From Cudoniella acicularis (Eukaryota; Ascomycota; Leotiomycetes; Helotiales; Helotiaceae), in assembly GCA_013054445.1 (NCBI GenBank), contig JAAMPI010000096.1:1-64000 (forward strand): a DNA stretch of 64,000 nucleotides. The letters run 5' to 3'. Under the pieces are notes generated by a model. That model was not told where the DNA came from. It searched no databases and saw nothing but the letters and a program-made list of their open reading frames with translations. Positions 45,677-57,087 of the stretch are shown in pieces (the stretch's first letter is position 1; each line of letters starts with the position of its first letter). Position numbers and translations under genes: made by a program.

Positions 45677-46887
45677 ACGCGCGGTGCTGTATTTGTTTAT
45701 TGCCGTGGTGGATGGTGATACCCTTTTCGACTGGTGCTTGGATCTGGATTTGTATGCTTTTTGAGGAGGATTTATGGTGAAAGGTGCTAGGATTTGGATA
45801 CTGGCGTATTATGCTTTTGCCAGTCCAGCGTTTAGCTTAGGCGTTCTCTGAAATACAATGGTGTTTTTTTCCTCCTACTAAAATGATCCAAATGATACAT
45901 ACATACGCATTGCTTCGGAATTTACGTTTGGAAAGGAAGAACCGCATGACTTCGTCATAAAGTAAATCCCGCTCTGCCGCCCGACTATGATGAAGTCATG
46001 CGGTTGTTCCTCTCCAAAGCTACTTCATCTCCTAAACCTTTGTTCGAGGTGGACTTGTGCTTGCATCCAGTAGCCGACGGGCCGCATCCCGGGACAGCGA
46101 GCCCGTCTTTACTCGTTACGAACTTACAATCGCAATTAAATATCTATAACATGAACTAAAATAAGTGCGCAAGCATTAATTTGGACTAGATTCATGTCTC
46201 TATCGAATACAAAGGCCCTTAGGTCAATAGTTGCTACGAACCGTGAGAACTTTTAAAGTGTTGGTTGTTAGTGGTTGGCTGGTGGCGCTGACGCGCATCG
46301 CAATTTTCAGGGATTTTCAGTGTATGGGCCGCTAATTACAGGGCATTCTCACTAGGCCACAGCGCTTACTCGTCAAACTTAGGCCTTTGCTCGTTAAAGT
46401 GCAACATGCAATCACTTAAATTATAGCGCACAAAGCAGAGGGTGCCCGGTGCGCAGCCTTATTATACTTTCCTTACCCTGATCAATATCCTCAAAGTTGC
46501 GATATCATTAAGAAATCGTGTGCGATAATAGTGTATTTATTTCAACTTAGTTAGCGCTTCAACAAAGGCTCCGTACAAGTAGACTGACCTGCAATGCTTC
46601 GCAGAAGAGCCATCGTCTCAAATGAGAAGCTTCATATAAAGGCTGAAATATTTACGATTCATCTTTACCTCTACTGTGAGTAATCCTTGGATTATTAAAC
46701 TTAATCGTTGTTTTATGAATTTGAAATGTTTTGTCGGGCTTAGGCGAGATCCTTCGTCCAGAGATTCGGAGCTGATATTTTCAACTCAACCACGAAGAAA
46801 GGGAATATTTCCTCAATTTGTGACAGAAGATTCATATCCACACCTAAATTATAGTTTATCTTGAAACCTACTACCCCACCACTGCAT
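45677..46887. other. Intergenic region
   Basis: 1.2 kb between convergent genes. It includes an inverted repeat at 45939-46005. The remainder is AT-moderate, without a recognisable gene. Confidence 0.45.
45939..46005. repeat. Large hairpin / short inverted-repeat unit
   Basis: Arms AACCGCATGACTTCGTCATA (45939-45958) and TATGATGAAGTCATGCGGTT (45986-46005) are reverse complements with one mismatch, separated by a 27-bp GC-rich loop. Outside the arms GGAAAGGAAG and GTTCCTCTCC extend the pairing imperfectly. It could be a MITE core or a processed 3'-end structure. Confidence 0.75.
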
Positions 46888-48638
46888 CTAAATAACGTAC
46901 ACAAACTCATGATTCTCCCTATCCGTCAAATCTAAGAACTCTTGATTTTCTAACGTCCGATACCCAGGCGCAGCCCTAATTTCCCTCTTCACCTTATTCA
47001 AACAATTGTAGTGCCAATAAATAAACGCCAAATCCGCCAAACAAAACATATGACAAACCAAAATGGTAATCTGCGCCGGCCTGTAATTCGGCGCATCTTG
47101 CGGTCTAAACACTTGCGGCCCAATGATACTCCCCGCCGCAAAACCGATAAACATCATTGCCACTATTGTGGTTTTCTTCGTGTATCCAGCGATGTTTGTT
47201 GGGATGAGAGAGAATACTGATGTAAGACCTGTAGGTAGGCCGTTGAAGAGGTAGTACCCCATCAGGCGGCCGACTTTGCTGGAAGTGGGGAGGCAGATCA
47301 TCAGTAGCATGCCGAGAATTGATGTTAGGACTCCGGTGGTGCCGAATAGGATTCGGTTGCGGTATTTGTCGCCGAGCCAGGCGGCGCTGATCATGAAGGT
47401 GACTTGGACTAGGCCAGCGGGCGTGCCCAGGAGGAGGGATTGGTCAGGTGTGAATCCGAAGGAGACGATCATTTGGGAGAAGAAGGTCGTGACGCCTGCA
47501 GATAAACTGTCAGTAAAGATATAGAATATTTTCAGTCATTTTGAAGCATGGCTTACCGTTGGGAATGCTGCCCACCAATGCGAACAAGGCGAACGCCCAC
47601 GCCATCGGATCCAGCAACGCCTCCTTCAACTGATACATCCTAAAATGTTTATTCCCAATGCCCTGCTGATTCTTCCTGATCCTCTCAATAGCCATACGTT
47701 TCTCATTCTTCGTCAAAAACCCCGCATTCAGCTGACTATCCGGCATCCGCCAGAAAAAAAGTCATACCAGCGACTACAGTCACAAGACCGCATGCCAAAA
47801 AGACGATCTTGTAGGCTGAGAGCAAAGCCCCGTGTTTCTTGGTCCCAACTGAGATGCCGTAGGAGATGAACCCTCCTACCACTTGTGCAACGCCGTTGAA
47901 ACTGAACCATATCCCGGTACGGGTTCCTTGCTCCCTTTTCGTATACCACTGCGAAGTGAACAGTGCAAAAGCCGGAGAAACAGTTGCTTCGAACGCTCCG
48001 AGCAAGAAGCGAATTATCATTGCGCCCTTGAAATCCGTTACAGCCGCGAAACAACACAATGTGAGTCCCCACATCGTGATGTTGAACGCAGAATATTTTG
48101 CTAGAGGAAGACGCTGGAGGAGGCGGCTGGTAGGATACTCCCAGATGAGGTAACCTATGTAGAAGATGCTACCGAGCCATTGGTAGCTGTCACCTTTGAG
48201 GTGGATGGCTTTTTGGAGACCCATGACGCTGGAGTAGGTAAGGGTCACTTTGTCGAGGAAGTGGAGGCAGTAAACTAGACAGAGCATCTGCGTGACAAGA
48301 GATCAGCTTACGTGTAAAAGTTTAAATGGATTGGGGTGGAATACCGGCATGATATTCAAGTCGATTTTTCGAAGTAACTTCTTCTCCATTTCTAGCGTCA
48401 TGAGAATTGTTTCCCCTTCAAGTTCTTCCAAGGCCTTGAGAGCTTCATCGCCATCTTCTGCATTCATGTATTTGAGATTTGTCTCCCCTTCCATTGCTTC
48501 GAACGCTTTGATCCCTTCATGGCCATCTTCCCGGTTCGAATTCTCGGAAATAATTTCATCACTGACTGAACTCGTCGTGACAACAATTCTTTTCTTGGCG
48601 TCCCGGGACGGGTCTTCGTGAACGGTTTCTTGGCTCAT
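46888..48638 (-). CDS. MFS transporter, DAL5/allantoate permease (ACS) type (one frameshift)
   Basis: This is an anion:cation symporter family MFS protein of the plasma membrane, related to allantoate/nicotinate permeases. Exons on the minus strand are 48638-48345, 48287-47557 and 47495-46888, with introns 48344-48288 (GTATTC/CGCAG) and 47556-47496 (GTAAGC/TGCAG). The N-terminus is long, acidic and repetitive (NAEDGDEALKALEELEGE). Transporter hallmarks are LNIMPMLCLVYCLHFLDK, LTYSSVMGL, GSIFYIGYLIWEYPTSRLLQR, RFLLGAFEATVSPAF, WYTKREQGTRTGIWFSFNG, FFSQMIVSFGFTPDQSLLLG and YLFNGLPTGLTSV. A T7 run (minus strand; 47754-47760) shifts the frame before WRMPDSQLNAGFL. Removing one T makes exon 2 end in the phase required by its intron. 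The substrate is unknown within ureide/organic-anion candidates. Confidence 0.85.
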
Positions 48639-49862
48639 TTTGAATATATACTGAAACCAGAATGCAGGTCCAAAAATGCCAAGAAACTCAGAGAACGTGG
48701 CGTTTTTAACTTCTCCTCCCCGCAAAAGATTAGATTTAGGCTTAAAAAGCCTACATTGCTAGTGGAGACAATCATTGGGAAAGTTTATTGATATCTGCAA
48801 GATTGCCGGCTGCAATTATTCTGAGTGAATCCATCCCCAAACAGTAAGCTCCTAGTGCAGCAATTGGCTTGCGTGTAAACGGATTCTCGGCATTTTTATA
48901 TACCCTAGTCAGGAACGCGTGGCTAAGCTTTGTGTGCGTACTTCCAGAAGCTTACCATTGATGTGTTGAGGTTACGTTATTGCTAAATCAACCTTGGCTA
49001 AAGTTTGCCCAAACACCCGGGCTGGTTCCGACCCCGCAAAAGGAAATTCCTTTTTTGAGAGATCTTCACGGATGCATACGGAGTAGCGCACCTGGGAAAT
49101 CCGGGGTTCGTCTCCCGCTTTTGGCCCTATTTCCGTGAACTCACGTATAAAACAAACGGGACGTATTTAAAAGTCGTATATTTACCTCTATATTCCGACA
49201 CAGCAATGTAGAAGAATTCTTCACTCAAGGGATATTATCACGGATAAGGAGGTAGTTCGAAGTTTTTTGGATTGCAAAGCTCAATCGTATAAACACGTTT
49301 ATCTTTCCATCTGTTATCATTATGTGCTCCGCTCCGATTCAAGATACGAAATAAAATCAACCTCAACCCCCGGCTCGGCTTAGGGAAGGTGTACGTATAC
49401 CCAACGATTAACCGGCCCCCTATTCCTCTCGGAAACCCATCTTGCTGTCGCTGGCAAGTCTCGAACGGATACAAATATTCCGATTTCCTTTAGTCCCCTC
49501 CGCTACCACTAGGATTGCACCTGAATTTCATGTCGCACAGGTCGCATAACGACACAATAGAGGATGCCTTTAAAAAGTTGAAACTGATTAACAAGAGATT
49601 TATTGGCTCTATGATCCTATGAAAAAACCCAAGGTTTCATATCGTGATTGCCTTTTTATTGGGGAGTGATTATAAGAATTAAAAGGAGAGAATATCACTA
49701 GATCTACAATAAGAATAACGCGAGCGTATATAGATAGAAATATTACATCTATTAGACTTCATTTAAAATTGATCTATGATTCACTTAATTAAATACCCCA
49801 GTTCTAGAGAATACTAGAATAGAGTATATAAGAGTAATATAAGATCTTCCGTCAAGATATTA
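48639..49862. other. Intergenic region
   Basis: 1.2 kb upstream of the transporter. It contains the promoter at left and an AT-rich right half (from about 49600). The minus-strand ORF 49238-49474 shows no domain. Confidence 0.45.
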
Positions 49863-50378
49863 TCATATCTGATCGACTCTAGCAAGATAATCGTCGGAAT
49901 ACCGCCTAATTATCCGCTGATCAGACTCCTCAACCTTACTCTCTCTGACATCCACCAAGTATTTATCAAACTTCTCCGCCACACTAATTGCATAGTTCAA
50001 ATGTGTAAAGGTCATCTTCTTCATAAACTTTGCCAACTGCCTCGCCGTTGTAATAGAATTCCGGATCTGCCTCCCATTCATTGGGTATTTGGCCAAGTCA
50101 TCCATGTGAAGAACGAGGAAGTTGAAGTCGATACTTTCTTCTTCGCCAAGATTCTTCAGGTGCTCGAAGAAGTTTCTCCAAATCTGCCTCCGTTGATGCT
50201 CCTTCAAGTTCTAGTATTGTAAAGCTAGCTGAATACATGACTTGAAAGCCTCATTGAATGTGTCGACACGGTTACTCATGAGGGTCAGAATGCTTTCGTA
50301 GTACTCCAGCGCTTGCTGGAATACAAGAAAAGTGCAGGTCTTGGGAGTGGATCTTTGGCTGAAGAGGCCCTTCGGCAT
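49863..50378 (-). pseudogene. C-terminal remnant of a AAA+ ATPase
   Basis: On the minus strand, MPKGLFSQRS (50378) leads into FQQALEYYESILTLMSNRVD, EAFKSCIQLALQY, then a TAG in place of a coding triplet, and continues NLKEHQRRQIWRNFFEHL to a C-terminus with NGRQIRNSITTARQLAKF. This is the sensor-2/lid part of the fungal AAA+ ATPases (ALEYYxGILxLTSNRV, AFKSRIxLxLxY). Here LTSN became LMSN, which spoils sensor 1. Walker A and B regions are not present upstream. The fragment is a truncated, nonsense-containing relic ending in AT-rich DNA. Confidence 0.7.
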
Positions 50379-51347
50379 ATTTGAGAATTCAAACGGGGTT
50401 CTAGACGCGGCTTAGCCGCGAGCACGTTTGGTGTCCTGTTGTGCTTAGGTTAAGAGCAGCTGCGTATGCGGGATTAAGAACTTGCCTATATTTGGTCGGT
50501 CACTCCGTGATAGGCATTATGCCGGGAAATGCGATGATTTGGCCATAAACGCATCTTCTACGAGTATATTCTTGATATTGATCACATGGCACGACATGGG
50601 ACTAGAACACCACATTATTACATCCGCAAGTAGACTTACTGGCGGCTATGCTAGTCCTTGTACACTTGGGTCCTTGGGTGATAGGATGCAGTATATGGCA
50701 GCAGAATTTCATCATAGTATTGAGTAATATGAACTTATCAGCATCAAGTCACAGAGCTATGCCATTCCGCCCCAGAGAGTTTCACCTGTGAGAAGCCATA
50801 GCGCTGTTTTGCCAATATTATAGAGTATTGCCTATATACAGCCTGCAGATTTCAGCTTCTGAAGCCCCTTTCGTACTTCGAAAGTCCTCACATTCAGTGA
50901 AGATCTTTGTGTCGAGTCGTGATGATCAGAATATAGTTTGCCACTTACAAGACTACCCAAATTTTGAGATCGCGTCAAATAGGAATATGAATGACATTGT
51001 ATTGTTTATTGGAGCAGAAACGCGAGCGCTCATCACGAGAAGGAAACTGCTGCGATTTAGTAGACCTGAGCCGCTCTGAGTAAAAGTACCGGCAGGTTAC
51101 ATGAGGGACGCGTAAGGCTACGTCGTCCTCGAACGTTTCCGTAGGTACGGTTGTCAGGAGGGGAGATTTTTCCGATAAGTCACTCGCCAAATTGGAATTG
51201 CCCGGTGGTCAGCGTTATCCCGGTTCGTAGTATCGACACTTCTGTGGAAGGGAATCTGGTAGATTGCCTTCGCGAAAATGAAAACCAAGAGTCAAAACCA
51301 GCACCAGGTGATGGTATTCTACATTCAACTCGGCAGCATTCAGCAAC
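50379..51347. other. Intergenic region
   Basis: 970 bp with no supported gene. A small hairpin GCGGCTTAGCCGC lies near 50410. The minus frame 50975-51190 reads SDLSEKSPLLTTVPTETFED, which looks like a transporter N-terminus, but it lacks an ATG and ends after 70 codons. Confidence 0.4.
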
Positions 51348-53227
51348 CTACTTCAGATGCCTCGTGCTATACAGCAGCCAAATCAACAATCCCGCGGGAA
51401 AAAGCTCCGGTATAATATACAGTAGAGCAATCCTGCTCCCACTTCCCACCCTTACACCCTCCAAACTCGCATTCCCGTTCACAATATATACCTCCACATT
51501 ATTTGGATCAATAGGATTGATCTCCGATAGAAACGGACCACCTATCTCTAGTGCGCTCGAATAGCCCCAAAACAGCCCCAGCGCAATCGCACTCGCCTGC
51601 CCCAAGCAATCCTCAAGGAAGTTTTGGCTCTCCGCAAACGTCTGCCCAATTATAGGCTGCACATTGTTGGCGTTGTTCATGAGCGTAGACAGACGCCCGT
51701 CTGTGTATTGGTTTTCGGTGAGTAACTGCCACGCCGCACTGCCGCCGGTCGCGAGCATTGATGCCGTGAGAAACTGTGATATGTTGAGGGGGCCTTGAGG
51801 TGAGATAGGCGTGCAGTAGTTGCCGGCTGCGGTGACGTGGAATGGATACCCAGTGTCGCCGGGGTTGTTTGTCCCAGGAGTGGAAGAAGGCACAGCTTGC
51901 GGGGGGATTCGTGAGAAGTTGAGGAGGCGGAATCCCAGAGAGGAAGCGATGTCAATGGTGCATGCGACGGATATAGTGACCAATCCGTCCGCGTCGGAGA
52001 ATAGCCCTTTGCCTGTATCTATAGCGTCGTTGAGATCGGAGGCGTAGCCGTTGATAGAGCCGATGACTACTGTTGCTGTCCCAATGTTCGGAGATGAATC
52101 TGTGCAGACACCGGCGACAGTGGCAGCATCTATGGTAGTGTTCAGGTTTTGGAAAGACTTGGATACAGTGCAGCCGCTTGCATCAACTGAGATGCCGAGT
52201 CGCTGACCGTGACTTTGCCCGATTTGCGGCAAGAAACTGGGTTTGTGGCGACGACTGGGAAACACTGAGAGATCCAGTTGACTTCTGCGGAGGATGACAA
52301 AAGTGACAGGCCAATCTGATTTCCGTATCCGCCGCTACCAAGGCCGAAAGAAATGTCGAAGCCAAAGTCGGTGGCGTATGGAACACCTGCAGCGAGAGGG
52401 CCAACTGGAACTCCGCCCATCCAGTATACGTCTCCTTGTGGTGTGTATTTTACGTTCCAGAACGCGGGGAGCACATTCTGACTTTCGCAGCCAGGGGTAT
52501 AAGAAATATTCAAACTGATGTAAGAGCCATTTCTTAGTTGCCAGATAAAGCCGCTTGGCGTATTGCTGCTGTTGGTGACATCGAAACAAGGAGATGGAGT
52601 AGGTCCAGTCAAGATGAGCGATGTGTGATCTAGCGCGAGAAGCGCTACAGGACTGGCTATCACTACGACATTGTCAGTCCATCTTATCAACATTATAAAA
52701 GAGTATCACGGACGTGGGAAATTTGTGGCTGATATGCCGGCCACAATCGCCGCTGTAATCAGTCCAACGAGCCAGAAAGAGGCAGTAGCGGAGAAATGCC
52801 GCGCCTCCTCCCATAACGAGGCCAACCCAATCACTGTCCGAGCATGGCCGAGCATTCGATCTGGTGCTGCTGCATTTTCTGTCGACACGACAAGGGAAAA
52901 CCAGAGTCTCCGGATCTGGCCAGTCGTGAAGGATGCAATAATTGTTGCTAGTACGGTCGTTCCAGTCAAATACAGGAGGCAATCGGTGTCGGACAAATCA
53001 GTGGCATATGCTTTGGGCTTCTGTATCCAGACAGTCACTACGTTGAATACTATGAGTATTACTATGATTACAAGTTGTAAAATGAGTGCTACGATGGCCG
53101 ATAGTCGAGAAATCGGAGCGTTGAAATCGGCGATAGTAGTTTGCGCAAATTCATGGACGCCATCTGTGGCTTCGTCGTCTTTCGGCGGTTGGTATTGTTG
53201 AGGTATCTTAGCTGCCTCCTCGCTCAT
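51348..53227 (-). CDS. Large glycosylated membrane protein, unknown family (one frameshift)
   Basis: Exon 1 (53227-52714) begins MSEEAAKIPQQYQPPKDDEA and has three hydrophobic helices (AIVALILQLVIIVILIVFNV, LTGTTVLATIIASF, FWLVGLITAAIVAG). Intron 52713-52657 (GTCCGT, ACTGACAAT, ATAG) joins to exon 2. That exon encodes a long extracellular part with Asn glycosylation sequons (NSSNT, NGSYISLNIS), paired cysteines (PGCES, SQCFPVV, VSCRK) and a C-terminal helix (LLYIIPELFPAGLLIWLLY). The reading frame changes once between 52142 and 52265. Both frames are open in the overlap, so the site is not pinned. The total is about 620 residues. It resembles unannotated multi-helix proteins of ascomycetes. 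No enzyme motif is seen. Role unknown. Confidence 0.7.
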
Positions 53228-54489
53228 GTTTATCAGAGCATGAATGAAAGTATAATAGAATGGTAAAGTCCATAAGCAAGCTCATGCCAAAGCTCGCTTT
53301 CTTATAGGGGTAGGTTGTTGCAGCCTCTGAAAATTCAGCTCATCTCGCGAGCCACTCGATTATAAGCGGTTAAATGAAGACCGATCTGCAATCGCGTGTA
53401 TAAAATTACTCTCTCCTTAATATTTGCTAGCGCGTATGTTTTAGGTATAAGTACGGGTAGGAATCCAGGGTGTTTAACCAGTGAGAATGCGCCTTCTAAG
53501 CTAGCTGAGAGCCACAGAAAGTCTTCGCGAACCTCCCTTTGCGAGAAGGCTGACCAGGTGCTCAAGATCTAAAGCCAGGTCCCTGAACCACTCAGAAATC
53601 GTGCCTCATCGAAAACTGGGGTGGTGGACGCCGCTAGCAAACATTAAGGGGGGAGAGTAGTACTACCTACAGGCCATAATAAATGTTAATGAGCACTGAC
53701 CAGTATTTAACTACAAATAGCAATATATTGCGAAAGCCGAACAGGTGGTTGGCCTGGCGACCTTTGAAGACACGGCTACAATCACCTCATATTTAACATT
53801 TATTACGCCCTACGGGTTGTACACGGGGTTCAGCGCCAACAAATCATCGTGAGATGTTTACGAGGAAAATGGGGGTGTCGCGGTGGCTTCCGGCCCCCCC
53901 CACCCCCCAAATCCGGTAGCCAGAACACCATAATCCCCACTAAAATTATAAAAAAAAAAACTAAGTACTTAGAACTCGCAGTTATTTAGCTATAAAGAGT
54001 CGTAGACGAAAAGAAAAGTGAGGTAGGAATTTAAGAGGAAAGTCGAGTATACTACAAATCCGAAATCGCCCAGGTTATTGATTGCTGCGGATGCTATTTG
54101 CGACTCTCATTGGCAGGATCGGAAGCAGGAATCACCAATCACCTCGACCGCCGTTATCAGGGAAGAGCTGGGAAGATGCCATGTAGCTGATCAGCCACAT
54201 TGATAATTTGACCAATAAAGAGAATCCCACAATGAAAAATGTCTTCTTGCCTACCCACTTGATTCGAATGCCCGTCTCAGATTTGTCAGAATCGAGATTT
54301 CAAAATCAGATATATGTAGAGCTTCTGCACTCCTTATTGGTAAAATATATATGCCCCTGCAACACTAACTGATTCGCCGGTAAAATGGGGTAACATTTCA
54401 TCCGTAGCAGATTTTCTGAATTTTGACTTTCCGTTGTCGCACCATAGGCTCTTCAATATCAAGGTACTAACATAGACTCTGTGCCACAG
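53228..54489. other. Intergenic region with GC-skewed tract
   Basis: 1.26 kb between divergent genes. It holds an inverted-repeat element at 53677-53806, a C-rich run near 53895-53910 and a poly-A tract near 53950. The 5' exon of the methyltransferase gene probably lies at the right end but was not resolved. Confidence 0.4.
53677..53806. mobile_element. Inverted-repeat element (MITE candidate, 130 bp)
   Basis: Perfect 13-bp inverted repeats TAATAAATGTTAA and TTAACATTTATTA flank about 104 bp of unrelated sequence. Size and structure fit a miniature element. No target duplication is obvious (CA outside left, CG outside right). Confidence 0.5.
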
Positions 54490-56150
54490 GATAAGAACGA
54501 CCTCGGTGAGTGCCTCTACCATGAGCACGTGCGCGAGAAGTCGATGCTAATATGAGGTGACTGTTTCAGCTGGTGATATCGCCGATCCTAGACTTCTGCC
54601 TACGGTGGAAGAGGCTTCAGTTGGTCAAGAAAAAGCGATAACTGAATCGGACGCTGGGACAAAAACCGGTGTGGAGAACGAGGAAGCGCCAGAAGTGCCC
54701 CATGACACAGCTTCCATATTGACAGCGAGCTCGATAGGCTTATCAGTATGTTTTTTACAATCATTTGTCAGCGTGAATGAGCCGTTGATGCTAAGACTGT
54801 TTAGGTAGATACCGGTATAGAAACCGGAAGAGACAGTGATGCCGACTCGGCAATTGGGGATGGTAGCATGTAGTGAGTTGGACCTCTTGAATAGGAACGC
54901 TGATACTCAATTTAAAAGCACAACTTCGACGTCAATACGATCGAGCATGTTCCAATTCGTTGAAGAGCACGGAAGAACTTATCATCGATACCGCGAAGGA
55001 AGTAGGCAGTGCCATGGACGCCCATGAATAACATCTGCTAACGACTCCTTGAGAATATTATCTGCCGAATGATGAGGTTAGTACAGCACATGAGCCTAAA
55101 AATTAGTTCTCTGGCTTACAAGTTGTCTTCAGATAGAGCAAGATAGACTTGGTGCCTAGATACCTCCTGTCTATTGAAGATCGTGAGCAAGACTGAAACC
55201 TTCCAGATCTTCAACATCATCTCTTTCTCCTGACGCTTGATGGAGAGTTGTCTATTGCTCCAATCAAAGACATTCCTGGCGGCCTGCACAATGTCCTTGA
55301 CATCGCAACCGGGACTGGTATTTGGGCTATTCAGTTCGGTAACGAGGAAGTCTCTTGCTTAGACAAGCTTTTCTGACGCTATATTAGCTGACCAGTTCCC
55401 ATCTGCAAGCGTGATTGGTACAGACTTATCTCCAATACAGCCCGAATTGTAAGCTTATTATTCTCCTTCTCCGTATACCAGAACGACTTACAAGAATCAA
55501 ACTCAAGTGTTCCACCCAATTGCCAATTTGAAGTCAACGACGCCGAAGATCCCTGGATATTCACTCGCCAATTCGACTACATCCATGCTCGCGCCGTCGC
55601 AAGCTGCTTCAAGTCTCATCTCGATGTCATACATTCTGCCTTCTCTTTCCTACGTCCAGGCGGCTATCTCGAGATCCAAGACTTCATCGTCCCAGTCCAT
55701 CGTTGCATCGACGATACTCTCCGCGGTACACACTTCGAGCGCTGGATGAGCCTCATGCTTGCCGCGACCGACGCACTCGGCAAAGACTGGATGCGAGCGG
55801 GAAAGTACAAGGGCTATTTCGAGGAAGCGGGGTTTGTGGATATTGTGGAGAGGAAGTATGAGTGGCCGGTAGGGACGTGGGCAAGAGGCAGAAAAGAGAA
55901 ATTGTTAGGAGTATGGTATCGAGAAGATTTGTTGAGTGGGTTGCAGGGATTTACGGTTGCGGTGCTGACGAGAGGTTTGGGAATGAGGATTGAGGAGGTG
56001 GAAGTTCTGCTTGTGGGTGTTAGGGAGGAGATTAAGAGCAATAAGCTTCATACTTATCTCGCCATGTGAGTTTTCCTCGCTCAGTACATGGCTCTGTTGA
56101 CACTAACAACGAGTCTTAGACGCGTGGTTTACGGTCGCAAGCCTCTTTAG
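54490..56150 (+). CDS. LaeA-like SAM methyltransferase, intron-dense (start unresolved)
   Basis: The best model has exons 54490-54505, 54570-54745, 54805-54869, 54919-55001, 55054-55076, 55133-55151, 55207-55338, 55388-55448, 55508-56065 and 56120-56150. All phases are mutually consistent and each intron (48-64 bp) has GT...AG signals. The product (about 380 residues) shows an acidic N-terminus, DSDADSAIGDG, FVEEHGRTYHRYREG, YYLPNDE, QDRLDLQHHLFLLTLDG, then the SAM motif I VLDIATGTGIWAIQFA, GTDLSPIQPEFVPPNCQF, WIFTRQFDYIHAR, LRPGGYLEIQDF, and a C-terminus KLHTYLAM...VVYGRKPL. This is the LaeA/Llm methyltransferase family of secondary-metabolism regulators and enzymes. A start codon is not found in the first exon, so at least one 5' exon is missing from the model. 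No neighbouring biosynthetic genes are seen. Confidence 0.85.
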
Positions 56151-57087
56151 TAGACGGGTGGGGATTTCTGCTGTCACGATGCATCTTTATGTTAGATACG
56201 GCCTTGATGTTTTGATGTCCTACCGTTTTTCAGCGAGTTTTTTTTTAGATTGAGAAGATATTTTTGTTGAATTGAGTGGGAATATCCTCATTCAGGGCAC
56301 CTCGCCTGTGCTGTTGACTTCGTTGTTTAAATCAGATCGTCTTCAATTGGCTAAGGGCAGGCACCACTTGTCTAATCATAGAGCGATAGGGATCGCGGGG
56401 TACATATTCCGCTCTAAGTTTCTTCTTGCTGGTGATAATTCATCAAGAAGTTGCGTTCGATGTTGCAAAGCGCGCTCTACTATCAACAACCTTGACGTTC
56501 AAGTTGTGGGTTACAACGTTCATAATTTCAACAGCCTCCTACGTACAAATATAATTTTCGTTGCTCCATTCAATACTCTTCGGAATTTTAGAATTTGTAT
56601 TGTCATTTCCCTTTTTTTGCTGTCACTTCTTTGCGGGCTATCTTGTGTCATTATGCTTTTGAGTTCCACTTTCCTCATCCTCCTCGATTATAAGGTACCT
56701 CAGTTTATGATATCCTGTACGGTAAGTAGCTCTTGTGGATGCTAACTTGTTGATATGTGAAGAAAGCTGTGATAAAGCCCGGGTCGTATTACGGGTTTTT
56801 GTTACACTTTTCAGTTATGAGAATGTCCCAAATTATTTTAGACATAGGAATAGACAATGTACACCTCGGCTTGGGCAGCAAGATTATCCATTGTTGCGGC
56901 TCCCGCTCAATATCCTAAATAATCTGGTATCTACATTATGCGCTATGTAATAAAAAGGTCGGATTTTCCACTGGGCAAGAATCTCAATGACTTTGCTCTG
57001 AGTTGCATCATTAAGTATGGCCCAGTTACTCCTTCCGTTATAAAGGGGGAGGACTTTTACTAGGAGTCTAAACCTATTCCTAATCAC
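56151..57087. other. Intergenic region
   Basis: 940 bp downstream of the methyltransferase. The long frame at 56272-56745 lacks an ATG start and ends in hydrophobic, T-rich sequence. I do not consider it a gene. Confidence 0.4.

Noticed and set aside
50975..51190. Minus frame SEKSPLLTTVPTETFED as a transporter N-terminus
   Set aside because: No ATG, only about 70 codons and no transmembrane continuation.
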